A stretch of DNA of 64,000 nucleotides. Source: RBG-13-51-18 sp050014095 (lineage in GTDB: Bacteria > Chloroflexota > Dehalococcoidia > Dehalococcoidales > RBG-16-60-22). Each line of letters begins with the position of its first letter. Position 1 is the first letter of the stretch. Shown here piece by piece: positions 50,454 through 59,158 of this stretch. The position numbers and the translations under genes were made by a program. The stretch is taken from positions 310,001 to 374,000 of the forward strand of contig JBEKDZ010000001.1 in assembly GCA_050014095.1 (NCBI GenBank), read 5' to 3'. The notes under the pieces are model-generated. The model saw nothing but the letters and a program-made list of their open reading frames with translations. It ran no database searches and was not told the DNA's origin.

Positions 50454-51377
50454 ATGACGCAAACAGCCTGGGTTTTTCCGGGTCAGGGTTCACAATCCGT
50501 CGGCATGTGCCGCGACCTCTATGATAATGTAAAATCGGCCAGGACTGTCTTCGAGCAGGCGGATAAAGCTTTAGGATTCGCTCTCACTGAACTATGTTTT
50601 AAGGGTCCGGAGGAAGAGCTCCGCCAGACCATTAATGCGCAGCCCGCTTTAGTGACCGCCGGCTATGCTTGCCTCGAGGCTGCCAGGGAAATTAACGGCA
50701 ATAAATTAGCTGTACCTGCTTTTACCTCCGGTCATAGTTTAGGGGAATATACCGCGCTGGTAGCGGCCGGAGTGTTTGATTTCAGCACGGCCATACGTTT
50801 AGCTCGTGAAAGAGGAAGATTGATGCACGAAGCAGGACAAAAACGCGCCGGGGCGATGGCAGCAATTTTGGGACTGGATGAAACCAAGCTTGCCGAGGTC
50901 TGCAAACAGTCTGATACCATCATGGCGAATATCAATTCGCCGGGGCAAATCGTTATCAGTGGGGCTGCCGAGAACATCGCTAAAGCTATGGAACTAGCAA
51001 CCGCCGCCGGCGCCGGCCGTACCGTCCCACTACAGGTCAGCGGGGCTTTTCACTCGCCGCTGATGCAGCCGGCCGCCGAAGGCTTAACCAAATACATTGA
51101 TGCCACTGCCTTTAATAGTCCTTCCATTCCCGTTATCGGCAACGTGACCGCTTTGCCCCTCACCACTACGGAAGATGTTAAAAACGAGCTTAAAAAGCAG
51201 CTATTGAGTCCCGTCCAGTGGCAGCGCAGTATCGAATATATGGTGCAAAAAGGCGTAACCACGTTTATCGAGATTGGGCCAGGCAGAGTGTTGACCGGAC
51301 TCATCAAACGCATCAACAAAGAAGTTGCCACGCAAAATCTCGGCGATTTAGCGGCGATTAAAGCTTTAAGTGCTTAG
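50454..51377 (+). CDS. fabD: Malonyl-CoA:ACP transacylase
   Basis: A 307-residue enzyme loading malonyl groups onto acyl carrier protein for fatty acid synthesis. Seen: VFPGQGSQSVGM near residue 6, PALVTAGYACLEA, the nucleophile in GHSLGEYTALVAAG near residue 90, NSPGQIVISG and the catalytic His in VSGAFHSPLMQPA near residue 200. GAAGGA is before the ATG. fabG follows 24 bp after the stop. Confidence 0.96.
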   Translation: MTQTAWVFPGQGSQSVGMCRDLYDNVKSARTVFEQADKALGFALTELCFKGPEEELRQTINAQPALVTAGYACLEAAREINGNKLAVPAFTSGHSLGEYTALVAAGVFDFSTAIRLARERGRLMHEAGQKRAGAMAAILGLDETKLAEVCKQSDTIMANINSPGQIVISGAAENIAKAMELATAAGAGRTVPLQVSGAFHSPLMQPAAEGLTKYIDATAFNSPSIPVIGNVTALPLTTTEDVKNELKKQLLSPVQWQRSIEYMVQKGVTTFIEIGPGRVLTGLIKRINKEVATQNLGDLAAIKALSA

Positions 51378-51401
51378 AATTCTAAAATGAGGGGGTGTAC
51401 T

Positions 51402-52151
51402 ATGGACCTCTCGAATAAAGTGGCTATTGTAACCGGCGGCGCGCGCGGCATCGGTAAAGCCATCGCGCTTAAGCTGGCCGAGGTCGGCGCCGATGTTGTC
51501 GTTAATGATATCGCGGCTGCCGCCGAAGCGTTGGAAGGCACCGCTAACGAAATCAGGGCGCTTAAACGAAAAGCACTGGCGATAACGGCGGACGTCAGCT
51601 CCTCTCCCGATGTAACGCGTTTTATCGATACTGCCGCCAGCACGATGGGTAGGATTGATATCCTGGTCAATAACGCCGGCGTCACCCGCGATAATCTCTT
51701 GATGCGCATGACCGATGAGGAATGGGACACCGTGCTTAACATCGACCTTAAGAGCGCTTTTTTGTGCAGTCGGGCGGTCATCCGCTATATGATGAAGCAG
51801 CGCTGGGGGAGAATCATCAGCATCGCCAGCGTGGTGGGCATGATGGGCAACGCCGGACAGGCAAACTACGCCTCCGCCAAAGCAGGGGTAATCGGGCTGA
51901 CCAAGTCCATCGCTAAAGAGGTGGGGTCGCGCGGGATAACCGCTAACGCTATCGCTCCGGGGTTTATCGAGACTAAAATGACCGAGCAGCTCGACGAAAA
52001 ACAGCGTCAGGTTCTCATGCAGCGTATCCCCCTGGGAAGTATTGGCACGCCTCGTGATGTCGCTGAAGCGGTAGCTTTTCTGGCTTCCGAAGAGGCAAAA
52101 TACATTACCGGCCAGGTGTTGGGGGTGGATGGGGGCATGGGACTGGGCTAG
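51402..52151 (+). CDS. fabG: 3-oxoacyl-[ACP] reductase
   Basis: A 249-residue SDR from the ATG at 51402 (GGGGGTG upstream). It reduces 3-oxoacyl-ACP with NADPH. Seen: IVTGGARGIGKAIA near residue 9, NNAGVTRDNLLMRM near residue 88, the Ser in SIASVVGMMGNAGQANYASAKAGVIGLTKS, with catalytic Tyr and Lys, and C-terminal GQVLGVDGGMGL. These are FabG hallmarks, stronger than in the other SDRs of the window. acpP and fabF, which usually follow, are absent here. Confidence 0.94.
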   Translation: MDLSNKVAIVTGGARGIGKAIALKLAEVGADVVVNDIAAAAEALEGTANEIRALKRKALAITADVSSSPDVTRFIDTAASTMGRIDILVNNAGVTRDNLLMRMTDEEWDTVLNIDLKSAFLCSRAVIRYMMKQRWGRIISIASVVGMMGNAGQANYASAKAGVIGLTKSIAKEVGSRGITANAIAPGFIETKMTEQLDEKQRQVLMQRIPLGSIGTPRDVAEAVAFLASEEAKYITGQVLGVDGGMGLG

Positions 52152-52170
52152 TCAGGTTGGTTGATAGCCG

Positions 52171-52881
52171 CTAAGTCGTCCGCCGTTTTCTCTCCGGCAG
52201 CTGAATTCTATCGCCATTACGCCTTATTTTCCATTCCTTCAGGCACGAAAGTACCTCGCTATCGGTAATATCGTACCAGTGGCGATAGTAATCCGCTACG
52301 TAAAAAACAGACTGATTGCCGATGACGCAGGTAACGACTCTATCAGCGACCTTTTGGATGTCTTTCACGGCGTGGGCGGGACCCACCGGCACCGCAGCGA
52401 TTATCCTTTTTGGCTTGTGGTGGCGTAGCGATTCTATGGCGGCTTGCATCGTATAGCCGGTAGCCAGGCCGTCATCCACTATAATGACGGTTCTTCCGGC
52501 AACCACTACCGGCGGACGGTCTTCATAGTAGAGTGAACTTCTATGGCTGATATTGGATTTTACTCGGTTTATCTGCTCATTGACCTGCTGCAGGGTCAAG
52601 CCGGTTTTTCTTATGAGCTCTTCATTGAGAATAATCGTACCGTCATCGGTGATAGAACCGAACCCGCCCTCTGGACTCTGCGGCAGTGGTATCTTGCGCG
52701 AAATAACGATGTCGAAGTCAGCGTCTAGAGCCAGAGCGACACCCAGCGCTACGGCAACGCCGCCGTTGGGAATACCGAGCACGACTGCAGATTTACCGGC
52801 ATATTCCGATAGCTTTTCCGCGAGCTTGCGTCCGGCGTCATAGCGGTTTTCAAAAATAGGCCGGGTAGCGTCATGATGCAT
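52171..52881 (-). CDS. Type I phosphoribosyltransferase-domain protein
   Basis: A 236-residue protein with the PRPP-binding loop VIIVDDGLATGYTMQAAIESL near residue 132, flexible hood sequence and LGIPNGGVAVALGVALALDADFDIVISRKIPLPQSPEGGFGSITDDG at the N-terminus. This matches the stand-alone COG1926 group of predicted phosphoribosyltransferases, whose substrate is not known. Position beside adenine deaminase and HGPRT hints at nucleobase salvage, not proved. GGAAGGGA is upstream. It converges on fabG. Confidence 0.85.
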   Translation of the reverse strand: MHHDATRPIFENRYDAGRKLAEKLSEYAGKSAVVLGIPNGGVAVALGVALALDADFDIVISRKIPLPQSPEGGFGSITDDGTIILNEELIRKTGLTLQQVNEQINRVKSNISHRSSLYYEDRPPVVVAGRTVIIVDDGLATGYTMQAAIESLRHHKPKRIIAAVPVGPAHAVKDIQKVADRVVTCVIGNQSVFYVADYYRHWYDITDSEVLSCLKEWKIRRNGDRIQLPERKRRTT

Positions 52882-52917
52882 GAGAAGAATCCCTTCCTTA
52901 GCAACCGATAGGCTATA

Positions 52918-54561
52918 TTATTTTATCAATTTGAACTCGTTGACATCCACCAGACCGAGGTCGGTTAATCTTAGTTCCGGGATGACCGGCAGCGCCAGGA
53001 AAGAAAGAGTAGCGAATGGGGATGGCAACACGCAACCTAATTCCTTTGCGGTTTTCTCCAGCCTAGCAAGTCCAGCTACAACCGCCTCTAAAGGCTCTTC
53101 GGAGAGAAGCCCGGCGATAGGCGTCGCCAGACTGCCCAGCACTCTTCCCCCCGCCGCCACTACCAAACCACCGTGTAGACGCTCCACTTCTTTAACGGCG
53201 ATGAAAATATCCTCATCACTGCCGCCGACGGCGACGATATTATGCGAATCGTGGGCAGTAGACGAAGCGAGCGCGCCCTTTAATGAGCCGAAGCCGGTTA
53301 CCAGACCCAGCCCGATATTGCCGGTGGCTTTATGCCTCTCAATTACGGCGGCTTTTAAAATACCGCGGGCGGCGTCAGGAATAACAAAGCCGTCTTTGAC
53401 ATTGACCTTTACCGATTTTTTACGGGTGACTATCTGGCCAGGTACAATCTCGATGGCCAGGGATTGCTCACCACTAGCCTTGAGCTTTAGCGCATCGATA
53501 GTAAACGGTTTGATATTAACGGAACGACTAAGTTTGTTAGGGGGAGGTTTGGGCAGGCTGAACAAGGGCTTGCCATTTTCAGCGACCTTTTTCCCTTGAT
53601 AATAGACCATGCTCACCTGAAAACTCTCAAGATTATCAAGTACAACAAAGTTGGCGAAATAGCCGGGGGCAATAGCGCCGAGCTGATGCAAACGAAAATA
53701 CCTGGCGGTATTGATGGTCGCCATCTGAATCGCCCGTACCGGGTCGAGGCCTAAAAGAATCGCCTTGCGTACGACGGCGTCGATATCGCCATCATGCTGG
53801 ATATCTTCAGCATGGCGGTCATCTACCACGAAGAGACAGCGCGGATAAGTCTTATCCGTTACCAGCGGCAGCAGGGTTTCCAGGTTCTTTTCCGTGGAGC
53901 CTTCTCTAATCATGACGTGCATACCCCGCCGCAGCTTTTCTGTCGCCTCGGCTAAGGCAACCGATTCATGGTCGGAGCCGATACCCGCGCCGATATAGGC
54001 ATTGAGGTTCAAGCCGCTGACGCCGGGGGCATGTCCATCGACGATTTTCCCCTCCGCCGCTGCTATTTTCGCTAACATATTGGCATCACCGAAGAGTACG
54101 CCTGGGTAGTTCATAACCTCGCCCAGGCCGATACATTCCTTGAGCCTCAAAATACGCTTGATATCCTCCACTCCCAGAGTGGCACCGGAGGTTTCCATGT
54201 TGGTGGCGGGCACGCAGGAAGGTGCCATAAGAAACAAATCCAGAGGCAAGCGACGAGCGCAGGCGAGGACATATTTTATCCCCTCCAAGCCGCAAACGTT
54301 GGCAATTTCATGGAGGTCGGTAATGATAGCCGAGGTGCCATGGGGCACGACCGCACGGGCGTATTGCCCAACGTCCAGCATCGAGCTTTCCAGGTGGACA
54401 TGCCCGTCGATTAAGCCGGGGGCAAGGTATTTGCCTTTTAGGTCGATAACCTCTTCCGCCTGGCGGTAATCGCCCAGCCCCACCACCATGCCGCCATAAA
54501 TGGCAACTTTGGCCGTCTCAACCTCGCCGTTAAAGGTGTTGACCACTTTAGCGTTAGTCAA
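52918..54561 (-). CDS. ade: Adenine deaminase, N-terminus disrupted by a likely 1-base deletion
   Basis: Amidohydrolase converting adenine to hypoxanthine. Seen: LAPGLIDGHVHLESSMLDVGQYARAVVPHGTSAIITDLHEIANVCG, LGEVMNYPGVL, GHAPGVSG, and the C-terminal AHDSHNIVAVGGSDEDI. From the TTG at 54561 the protein is 547 residues, but the family opens with a LI-x-VA-x-GE-x-PADL segment that is present just upstream in the same frame (LISVAKGESPADLL) with no usual start codon. An ATG at 54626 would read into it if the six-T run at 54604-54609 had seven T. The true start is therefore probably 54626. Hypoxanthine formed would feed HGPRT. Confidence 0.88.
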   Translation of the reverse strand: MTNAKVVNTFNGEVETAKVAIYGGMVVGLGDYRQAEEVIDLKGKYLAPGLIDGHVHLESSMLDVGQYARAVVPHGTSAIITDLHEIANVCGLEGIKYVLACARRLPLDLFLMAPSCVPATNMETSGATLGVEDIKRILRLKECIGLGEVMNYPGVLFGDANMLAKIAAAEGKIVDGHAPGVSGLNLNAYIGAGIGSDHESVALAEATEKLRRGMHVMIREGSTEKNLETLLPLVTDKTYPRCLFVVDDRHAEDIQHDGDIDAVVRKAILLGLDPVRAIQMATINTARYFRLHQLGAIAPGYFANFVVLDNLESFQVSMVYYQGKKVAENGKPLFSLPKPPPNKLSRSVNIKPFTIDALKLKASGEQSLAIEIVPGQIVTRKKSVKVNVKDGFVIPDAARGILKAAVIERHKATGNIGLGLVTGFGSLKGALASSTAHDSHNIVAVGGSDEDIFIAVKEVERLHGGLVVAAGGRVLGSLATPIAGLLSEEPLEAVVAGLARLEKTAKELGCVLPSPFATLSFLALPVIPELRLTDLGLVDVNEFKLIK

Positions 54562-54633
54562 AAGCAGGTCGGCAGGAGACTCGCCTTTGGCGACCGAGAT
54601 AAGTTTTTTATTATCCGTAATGTCATCCCAAAT

Positions 54634-55428
54634 TTATTTTCTTGCCACTAAAATAAACCTATGGCATGGGGTATCGTAAAAACCGTCTTCGCACATTTTA
54701 ACATGTAACTCCCAGAGCTTGTCTCGGTATTTTTCTACGGAAAATGTTTCCTTGGTAAAACCCCCGAGTGTCCAAGGTATCGCCTTGAGCAAATACACGA
54801 TGGTACCGATATCGTAATACCGGTAAAACTGGATATCTTCCTGCTGCTGAATTATTTTAAATCCCGCCGCTTTCACCTCGTCAACGGCGGACTTCAAATT
54901 CCAATTTTTTATAGGAATAGTTTTACCAAGTAAAAACTGCACCAGAGTAACATTCGTGAGGCTGCCGACCTGCTGGGTAATGAAATGCCCGCCGGGCTTA
55001 AGCACCCTCATCACCTCGGGAGGGAAATAGGCTTCGTGTCGGTTGATTATCAGGTCGAAGAAGCCGTCCTTGAACGGCAAACGGGCGTTATAGGGCGGGG
55101 CTTTTTCTTCTTCGACTTCAAAGACCTTCACTCCTAAAGGCTCAAGCCGCTTTTTAGCTACGGCGACATTGGGGTGATACTGCTCTGTGACATAGGTGGT
55201 GGGGGGTAAAGGGGCAAACTGGGAAAGGACTTCCCCACCCCCTGTCCCCATATCCAACATTTTTTCGGATTTTTTAAGATATGACAGCACAATATTGTAG
55301 TAGTTCCACCTTAGCGGCGACTCCATCATCCGGCCGTTCTTCATGATATAGGAGAAGTCCCAGCCGGAGAATGATGCCTCCTCGGCCTGCTTGAGATAAT
55401 ATTCAAACGATTCTTTTAAGTCCGTCAA
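54634..55428 (-). CDS. Class I SAM-dependent methyltransferase
   Basis: A 264-residue methyltransferase. Seen: MLDMGTGGGEVLSQF (motif I) near residue 58, FKDGFFDLIINRHEAYFPPEVMRVLKPGGHFITQQVG (motifs IV-VI), as in rRNA- or small-molecule methyltransferases with the HEAYFPPE segment. Target unknown. It begins immediately after the stop of the preceding methyltransferase gene (no gap) and ends 8 bp before the likely ade start, so it lies in the hpt-ade operon. Confidence 0.83.
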   Translation of the reverse strand: MTDLKESFEYYLKQAEEASFSGWDFSYIMKNGRMMESPLRWNYYNIVLSYLKKSEKMLDMGTGGGEVLSQFAPLPPTTYVTEQYHPNVAVAKKRLEPLGVKVFEVEEEKAPPYNARLPFKDGFFDLIINRHEAYFPPEVMRVLKPGGHFITQQVGSLTNVTLVQFLLGKTIPIKNWNLKSAVDEVKAAGFKIIQQQEDIQFYRYYDIGTIVYLLKAIPWTLGGFTKETFSVEKYRDKLWELHVKMCEDGFYDTPCHRFILVARK

Positions 55429-56238
55429 CTACCCCTCCTTTACCCCGATATAGAGAAGATGGTCGGAAGCCCCGATAATCGACGGTTCGGTGCTGATGGC
55501 AAACAGCAGGTCGAGCCACAATTTTCTTCTCTCTCCCTCAAGAGCACTATAAGCTTCATCAGCCACAGTATTCGCCGGCTCGACCCCTGCCAGCACCAGC
55601 GTTTTAAATCCAGCCTTTTCATGGAGCGGCTTTACTTCTTTTACAGTGGTGAAATAGCCGCGGAAACCCCCTTCCGGCACCTTAACATCTTTTCCATTTT
55701 CCATCACGGAACGTAAATCTTCCTGCCTATCTATTAAAAAAGGCAGCCTGGCCATGATTGTGCCCCAGATGCCATACCGGCTGACAAGGGCGGAAAATAT
55801 CACACCGCCCGGCTTCAATCGCCTGTAAGCCTCTTGAACCGTCTTTTCCCGGTCTTCTTTGAGGACGAGGTGATAAAGCGGTCCCATGATAAGGACAGCA
55901 TCATAGTCATTACCCGGCACATCTTTTAGTTCCCGCCCATCGGCAACAAAACACTTGACCTTCTTTTCTAGCTTTTCTTCTTTTACTCTCTTTTTACAGG
56001 TGTTAACTAATTTGGGTGAAAGGTCAACGGCGATAACGTTATAGCCGCGTTTGGCCAACGGAATAGTATAAGCTCCTGTTGCCGCGCCAACCTCTAAAAT
56101 CTTGCCACTCTTGGGCAGGTATTTATCCAAGTAGCGCCAGGTAACATCATGCTCCTGCTGGTGCCGCTCTAAACGCCCGTTTTCCCTTTCTACAAGGTTA
56201 TCATAATATGCCCGTATATCGCTGACATCATCTGCCAT
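55429..56238 (-). CDS. Class I SAM-dependent methyltransferase
   Basis: A 269-residue methyltransferase. Seen: KILEVGAATGAYTIPLAKRGYNVIAVDLS (motif I and strand 2) near residue 45, YDAVLIMGPLYHLVLKEDREKTVQEAYRRLKPGGVIFSALVSRYG. It is distinct in sequence from the methyltransferase that follows it. Start lies 3 bp after the hpt stop. No substrate can be named; two methyltransferases between two purine-salvage genes suggest a nucleobase or nucleotide substrate only weakly. Confidence 0.83.
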   Translation of the reverse strand: MADDVSDIRAYYDNLVERENGRLERHQQEHDVTWRYLDKYLPKSGKILEVGAATGAYTIPLAKRGYNVIAVDLSPKLVNTCKKRVKEEKLEKKVKCFVADGRELKDVPGNDYDAVLIMGPLYHLVLKEDREKTVQEAYRRLKPGGVIFSALVSRYGIWGTIMARLPFLIDRQEDLRSVMENGKDVKVPEGGFRGYFTTVKEVKPLHEKAGFKTLVLAGVEPANTVADEAYSALEGERRKLWLDLLFAISTEPSIIGASDHLLYIGVKEG

Positions 56239-56241
56239 TGG

Positions 56242-56769
56242 CTACTCCTCCAGCGCACAGATATCAGGGAGGTTGCGATATTTTTCGTTGCAGTCGATGC
56301 CGTAGCCGACGATGAATTTATCCGGCACGGTCAGCCCGACGTAATTAATCTTTACCGGCACGCGGCGACGCGACGGCTTTTCCGTCAAAGCGCAAAGCTT
56401 AAGCGAGGCGGGATTTTTCTTTTTTAGATACTCCAGAAAATAAGCCAGGGTGATGCCCGTATCTACGATGTCCTCCACCACCAGCACATGCCTGCCCTTT
56501 ATAGCGGATTTTAAACCATGTACTATTTTTATTTTACCGGAGGTTTGTGTACCGCTACCATAGCTGGATAGTCGAACGAACTCCACCTCCAGAGGGAAAT
56601 CGAGCTGCCGGATAAGGTCGGCAAGAAAAACGAAAGAGCCTTTTAGTATGCCGATGAGCAGTGGATTTTTCTCACGGTAGTCTTTGGTTATTGCAGCCGC
56701 CATTTTTTTAACGGTAGCGGCTATTTCTGCTTTTGATACCAATACCTCTAGTTTCGCTTGCTTATCCAT
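56242..56769 (-). CDS. hpt: Hypoxanthine phosphoribosyltransferase
   Basis: A 175-residue type I phosphoribosyltransferase joining hypoxanthine or guanine to PRPP. Seen: PLLIGILKGSFVFLADLIRQLD, FVRLSSYGSGTQTSGKIKI (flexible loop), the PRPP motif VLVVEDIVDTGITLAYFLEYL near residue 92, and VPDKFIVGYGIDCNEKYRNLPDI at the C-terminus. It heads a minus-strand operon with two methyltransferases and adenine deaminase, so adenine could go through hypoxanthine to IMP. Confidence 0.95.
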   Translation of the reverse strand: MDKQAKLEVLVSKAEIAATVKKMAAAITKDYREKNPLLIGILKGSFVFLADLIRQLDFPLEVEFVRLSSYGSGTQTSGKIKIVHGLKSAIKGRHVLVVEDIVDTGITLAYFLEYLKKKNPASLKLCALTEKPSRRRVPVKINYVGLTVPDKFIVGYGIDCNEKYRNLPDICALEE

Positions 56770-56816
56770 AATCAGTAAGATTATAGACTTATATGCGAAG
56801 CATGTTCAACCTGGCT

Positions 56817-57872
56817 TTAGGCAGCAGGGGTTTTAGTTTTCTTTAAATCGGCTGTATTGTTTTTACTGCTTTTTTGAGTCGGTTTAGCCTCCCATTCCTC
56901 ATAATCTTTCCAGACCCCGAACCATACTCGCGCGATAGAATCTATAGCGTCTGCCAGGACGGCAGTGCTAAGCTGCTCAATGGAAAGCGCCGGCGAAGCA
57001 AGAGTTTTCCAGTTTTCCGCAGTAATGGTCTCAATTTTATACTGCGGAGGTAAGAAGCGGTAGGAAAGCAGGTAGGAATTATGACATACCGCATTCATGA
57101 AGTCCCATACGTTATGATTATCCCCGCCAAATGATAAGCTGAGTTTTCTATTGTTAAGTTCATCAGCAACGGTTTTCAGGAATGATTGCTGGTAAGATTT
57201 ATCGCTGGTTAAATCCACTGAAGGTTTCGGGTACCCGTCCTCATCATATAAAAAGCGCGTTTCTTGTTTGTTGAGTCGATAGTATTTCCTGATTTCATCA
57301 TCCCAGACCGCTTCCATTTTGGGGTGTATTTTGTTAAATTCGGAGAATTGGCGGCTATCGCAATGGAGCGGTACATGAGCGTCGGCAACATAATGGCTCA
57401 ACATAAAAAGCCATAACGCCACCTGATTATCTGTAGGTGATACCGGTGAACCTTTGTCTTCATGTTGCTGCACTTTAAGATGGTCAATAACCGATTCAGT
57501 TAGAGATTCACACCGGTCAGGCAAATTATCCGTCTTAGATACATTAAAACCCTGCTGTCTTACCGGGGAGTCTTTACCATACTTGAAGATAAGATATTCC
57601 GGCGGCAGGGGCCTAAATTTTTCCGGAGGATAAGGTACTGTGTCCGCCGGAGCTTGATCAGATGGGGTGATTTTTAATATATGATGTTCTTTCATGTCTT
57701 TAATCAATTCATCGGGGAACCAGGCTCCCTGCGTCACGCCGTCTTTGTGATTCATGAACCATGATATCAGGCTCTCGGCGTGTTTCAGGTCGGTCTCGCT
57801 AAGTGTTTGTTTTTTATCGTCCAGTCTCTTAATCGCCATAAAGGCTAGCCAGGCATGAGAAAACTTTTTCAT
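56817..57872 (-). CDS. S1/P1 nuclease / phospholipase C-fold protein, no signal peptide
   Basis: A 351-residue protein with zinc-site motifs of the phospholipase C/P1 nuclease superfamily: N-terminal FSHAWLAFMAI with the usual Trp/His region, and LFMLSHYVADAHVPLHCDSR near residue 158 (H-x3-D-x2-P-L-H). Known members are secreted, but this one lacks a signal sequence and has a Lys/Thr-rich charged tail (QKSSKNNTADLKKTKTP). The function is unknown; a role on nucleic acids or lipids is conjecture. GGAGG lies upstream of the ATG. Confidence 0.65.
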   Translation of the reverse strand: MKKFSHAWLAFMAIKRLDDKKQTLSETDLKHAESLISWFMNHKDGVTQGAWFPDELIKDMKEHHILKITPSDQAPADTVPYPPEKFRPLPPEYLIFKYGKDSPVRQQGFNVSKTDNLPDRCESLTESVIDHLKVQQHEDKGSPVSPTDNQVALWLFMLSHYVADAHVPLHCDSRQFSEFNKIHPKMEAVWDDEIRKYYRLNKQETRFLYDEDGYPKPSVDLTSDKSYQQSFLKTVADELNNRKLSLSFGGDNHNVWDFMNAVCHNSYLLSYRFLPPQYKIETITAENWKTLASPALSIEQLSTAVLADAIDSIARVWFGVWKDYEEWEAKPTQKSSKNNTADLKKTKTPAA

Positions 57873-57984
57873 CAGCGCAACCTCCTTTAGTAACTAAAAA
57901 AACACACTCGTGGCAAGAGTCTAGTCCTTTAATCGACATTTGTCAATACTTATAAAAAGGGCGGTAAAAATCATAAAGAGGTAA

Positions 57985-58014
57985 AAAAGAAAGAGGGGGT
58001 TTTCGCCCCCTCTT
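57985..58014 (-). terminator. Rho-independent terminator for rubrerythrin
   Basis: AAGAGGGGG (57991-57999) and CCCCCTCTT (58006-58014) pair perfectly around TTTTCG. Read on the minus strand, a run TCTTTTTT follows, 20 bp past the rubrerythrin stop. Confidence 0.75.
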
Positions 58015-58031
58015 ATGAACTTAACCTATAG

Positions 58032-58535
58032 CTATTCTATTTTCTTAAACTTTGAGCGCGGTGAGCCGCAGATGGGGCACCTCTCCGGGGCTTCGCCTTC
58101 AACCGTATTGCCGCAAACCTGGCAGACGTAATAGGTCGCGTCTTTCATCGTCCTGCCAGTTTCCAGGTTCTTCAGTGCAGTTTGGAAAAGTTTATGGTGC
58201 ACTTGCTCGACCTTATTGGCAAGGTTGAAGCTGCCAACCGCCTCTTTGTTATTTTCCTTTTTTGCCTGCTCGATAAAATCGGGGTACATGCTGGTGAACT
58301 CATAGTGTTCGCCGCTGATTGCCACACCGAGGTTTTCCTCATCTGTCTTAATTTCACCGAGGACCTTTAAATGATTGCGGGCATGAATGGTTTCCGCCTC
58401 GGCGGCAGCGCGGAAAAGGCGGGCGACCTGCTTACCGCCGGCTTCGTCTGCTTTTTCCGCAAAGAAGGTGTATCTGCGGTTAGCCTGGCTTTCACCGGCA
58501 AATGCTTCCTTTAAGTTGTCCTTAGTATCAGCCAT
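58032..58535 (-). CDS. rbr: Rubrerythrin
   Basis: A 167-residue peroxidase of anaerobes that reduces hydrogen peroxide with electrons from rubredoxin or NADH-linked reductases. Seen: the diiron helices with EAFAGESQANRRYTFFAEKA, AAAEAETIHARNHLKVLG and LANKVEQVHHKLFQTAL (Glu and E-x-x-H ligands), then the rubredoxin-like CQVCGNT...CPICGSPRSKF tail. Single gene with its own terminator. The upstream CGATTCTCGTTATAATCG has some symmetry and could be a PerR/Fur-type site, but this is weak. Confidence 0.96.
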   Translation of the reverse strand: MADTKDNLKEAFAGESQANRRYTFFAEKADEAGGKQVARLFRAAAEAETIHARNHLKVLGEIKTDEENLGVAISGEHYEFTSMYPDFIEQAKKENNKEAVGSFNLANKVEQVHHKLFQTALKNLETGRTMKDATYYVCQVCGNTVEGEAPERCPICGSPRSKFKKIE

Positions 58536-58646
58536 AGATTACCCCCTTGATAATATCACTCTTTTGTTTATATAAATTTAAACGATTATAACGAGAATCG
58601 CAAGATGTTCAAATGATAATAAATGAACTCTTAAGAAAAAGACGGA

Positions 58647-59153
58647 TTATTTTCGTTCCTTAACAAAAAAGAGAGTAAGGGCGTCGTCCACAAAAATGTC
58701 ATGTCCGGGGCTGACGGGATGATTATTATACATTAAGCCGTGTCCGTCGGGAATGTAGCCGCGCAAGATATACATACGCTGGGCGGGACCATAATCGGCA
58801 TAAAGACCTACCCCAAGACCCGCTTGCTTTGACCGTTGGAATATGCGTTTTTCAGCCTCGTCCATTAGGGCAGTGGCAATACCTCGCCGCCGGAATTCCG
58901 CCAGAACTCGAAGGTCGCGTATTTCCGGGATGCTTTGTTCGGCAAAAGGAGGATAATCAGCCTGCCACTTGATGAACACGAAACCGGCGATAGCATGTTC
59001 GGCATGAGCTACGAGAAACACAATTTCGCCCTTTATCTGCGCCGCCAGCATCCGCTCGAAATGTGACGCGGGAGTTTTCCAGACAGTATTGAGAAACGCA
59101 TCAGCAAGGTCAGGAATATCGTTTGCTTCAAGGAGCTTGATAGTGATGGCCAT
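58647..59153 (-). CDS. GNAT-family N-acetyltransferase
   Basis: A 168-residue GNAT. Seen: IRDLRVLAEFRRRGIATALMDEAEKRIFQRS (acetyl-CoA loop R-R-x-G-x-A) near residue 81 and GLYADYGPAQRMYILRGYIPDGHGLMY, then a C-terminal strand. It lies 5 bp after the methylmalonyl-CoA mutase small subunit gene on the same strand, so is probably co-transcribed with it. Substrate unknown. Confidence 0.88.
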   Translation of the reverse strand: MAITIKLLEANDIPDLADAFLNTVWKTPASHFERMLAAQIKGEIVFLVAHAEHAIAGFVFIKWQADYPPFAEQSIPEIRDLRVLAEFRRRGIATALMDEAEKRIFQRSKQAGLGVGLYADYGPAQRMYILRGYIPDGHGLMYNNHPVSPGHDIFVDDALTLFFVKERK

Positions 59154-59158
59154 TTTTT

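Noticed and set aside
58536..58620. PerR/Fur box upstream of rubrerythrin
   Set aside because: CGATT...AATCG symmetry is short and departs from the usual Fur and PerR consensus, so it is not listed as a feature.
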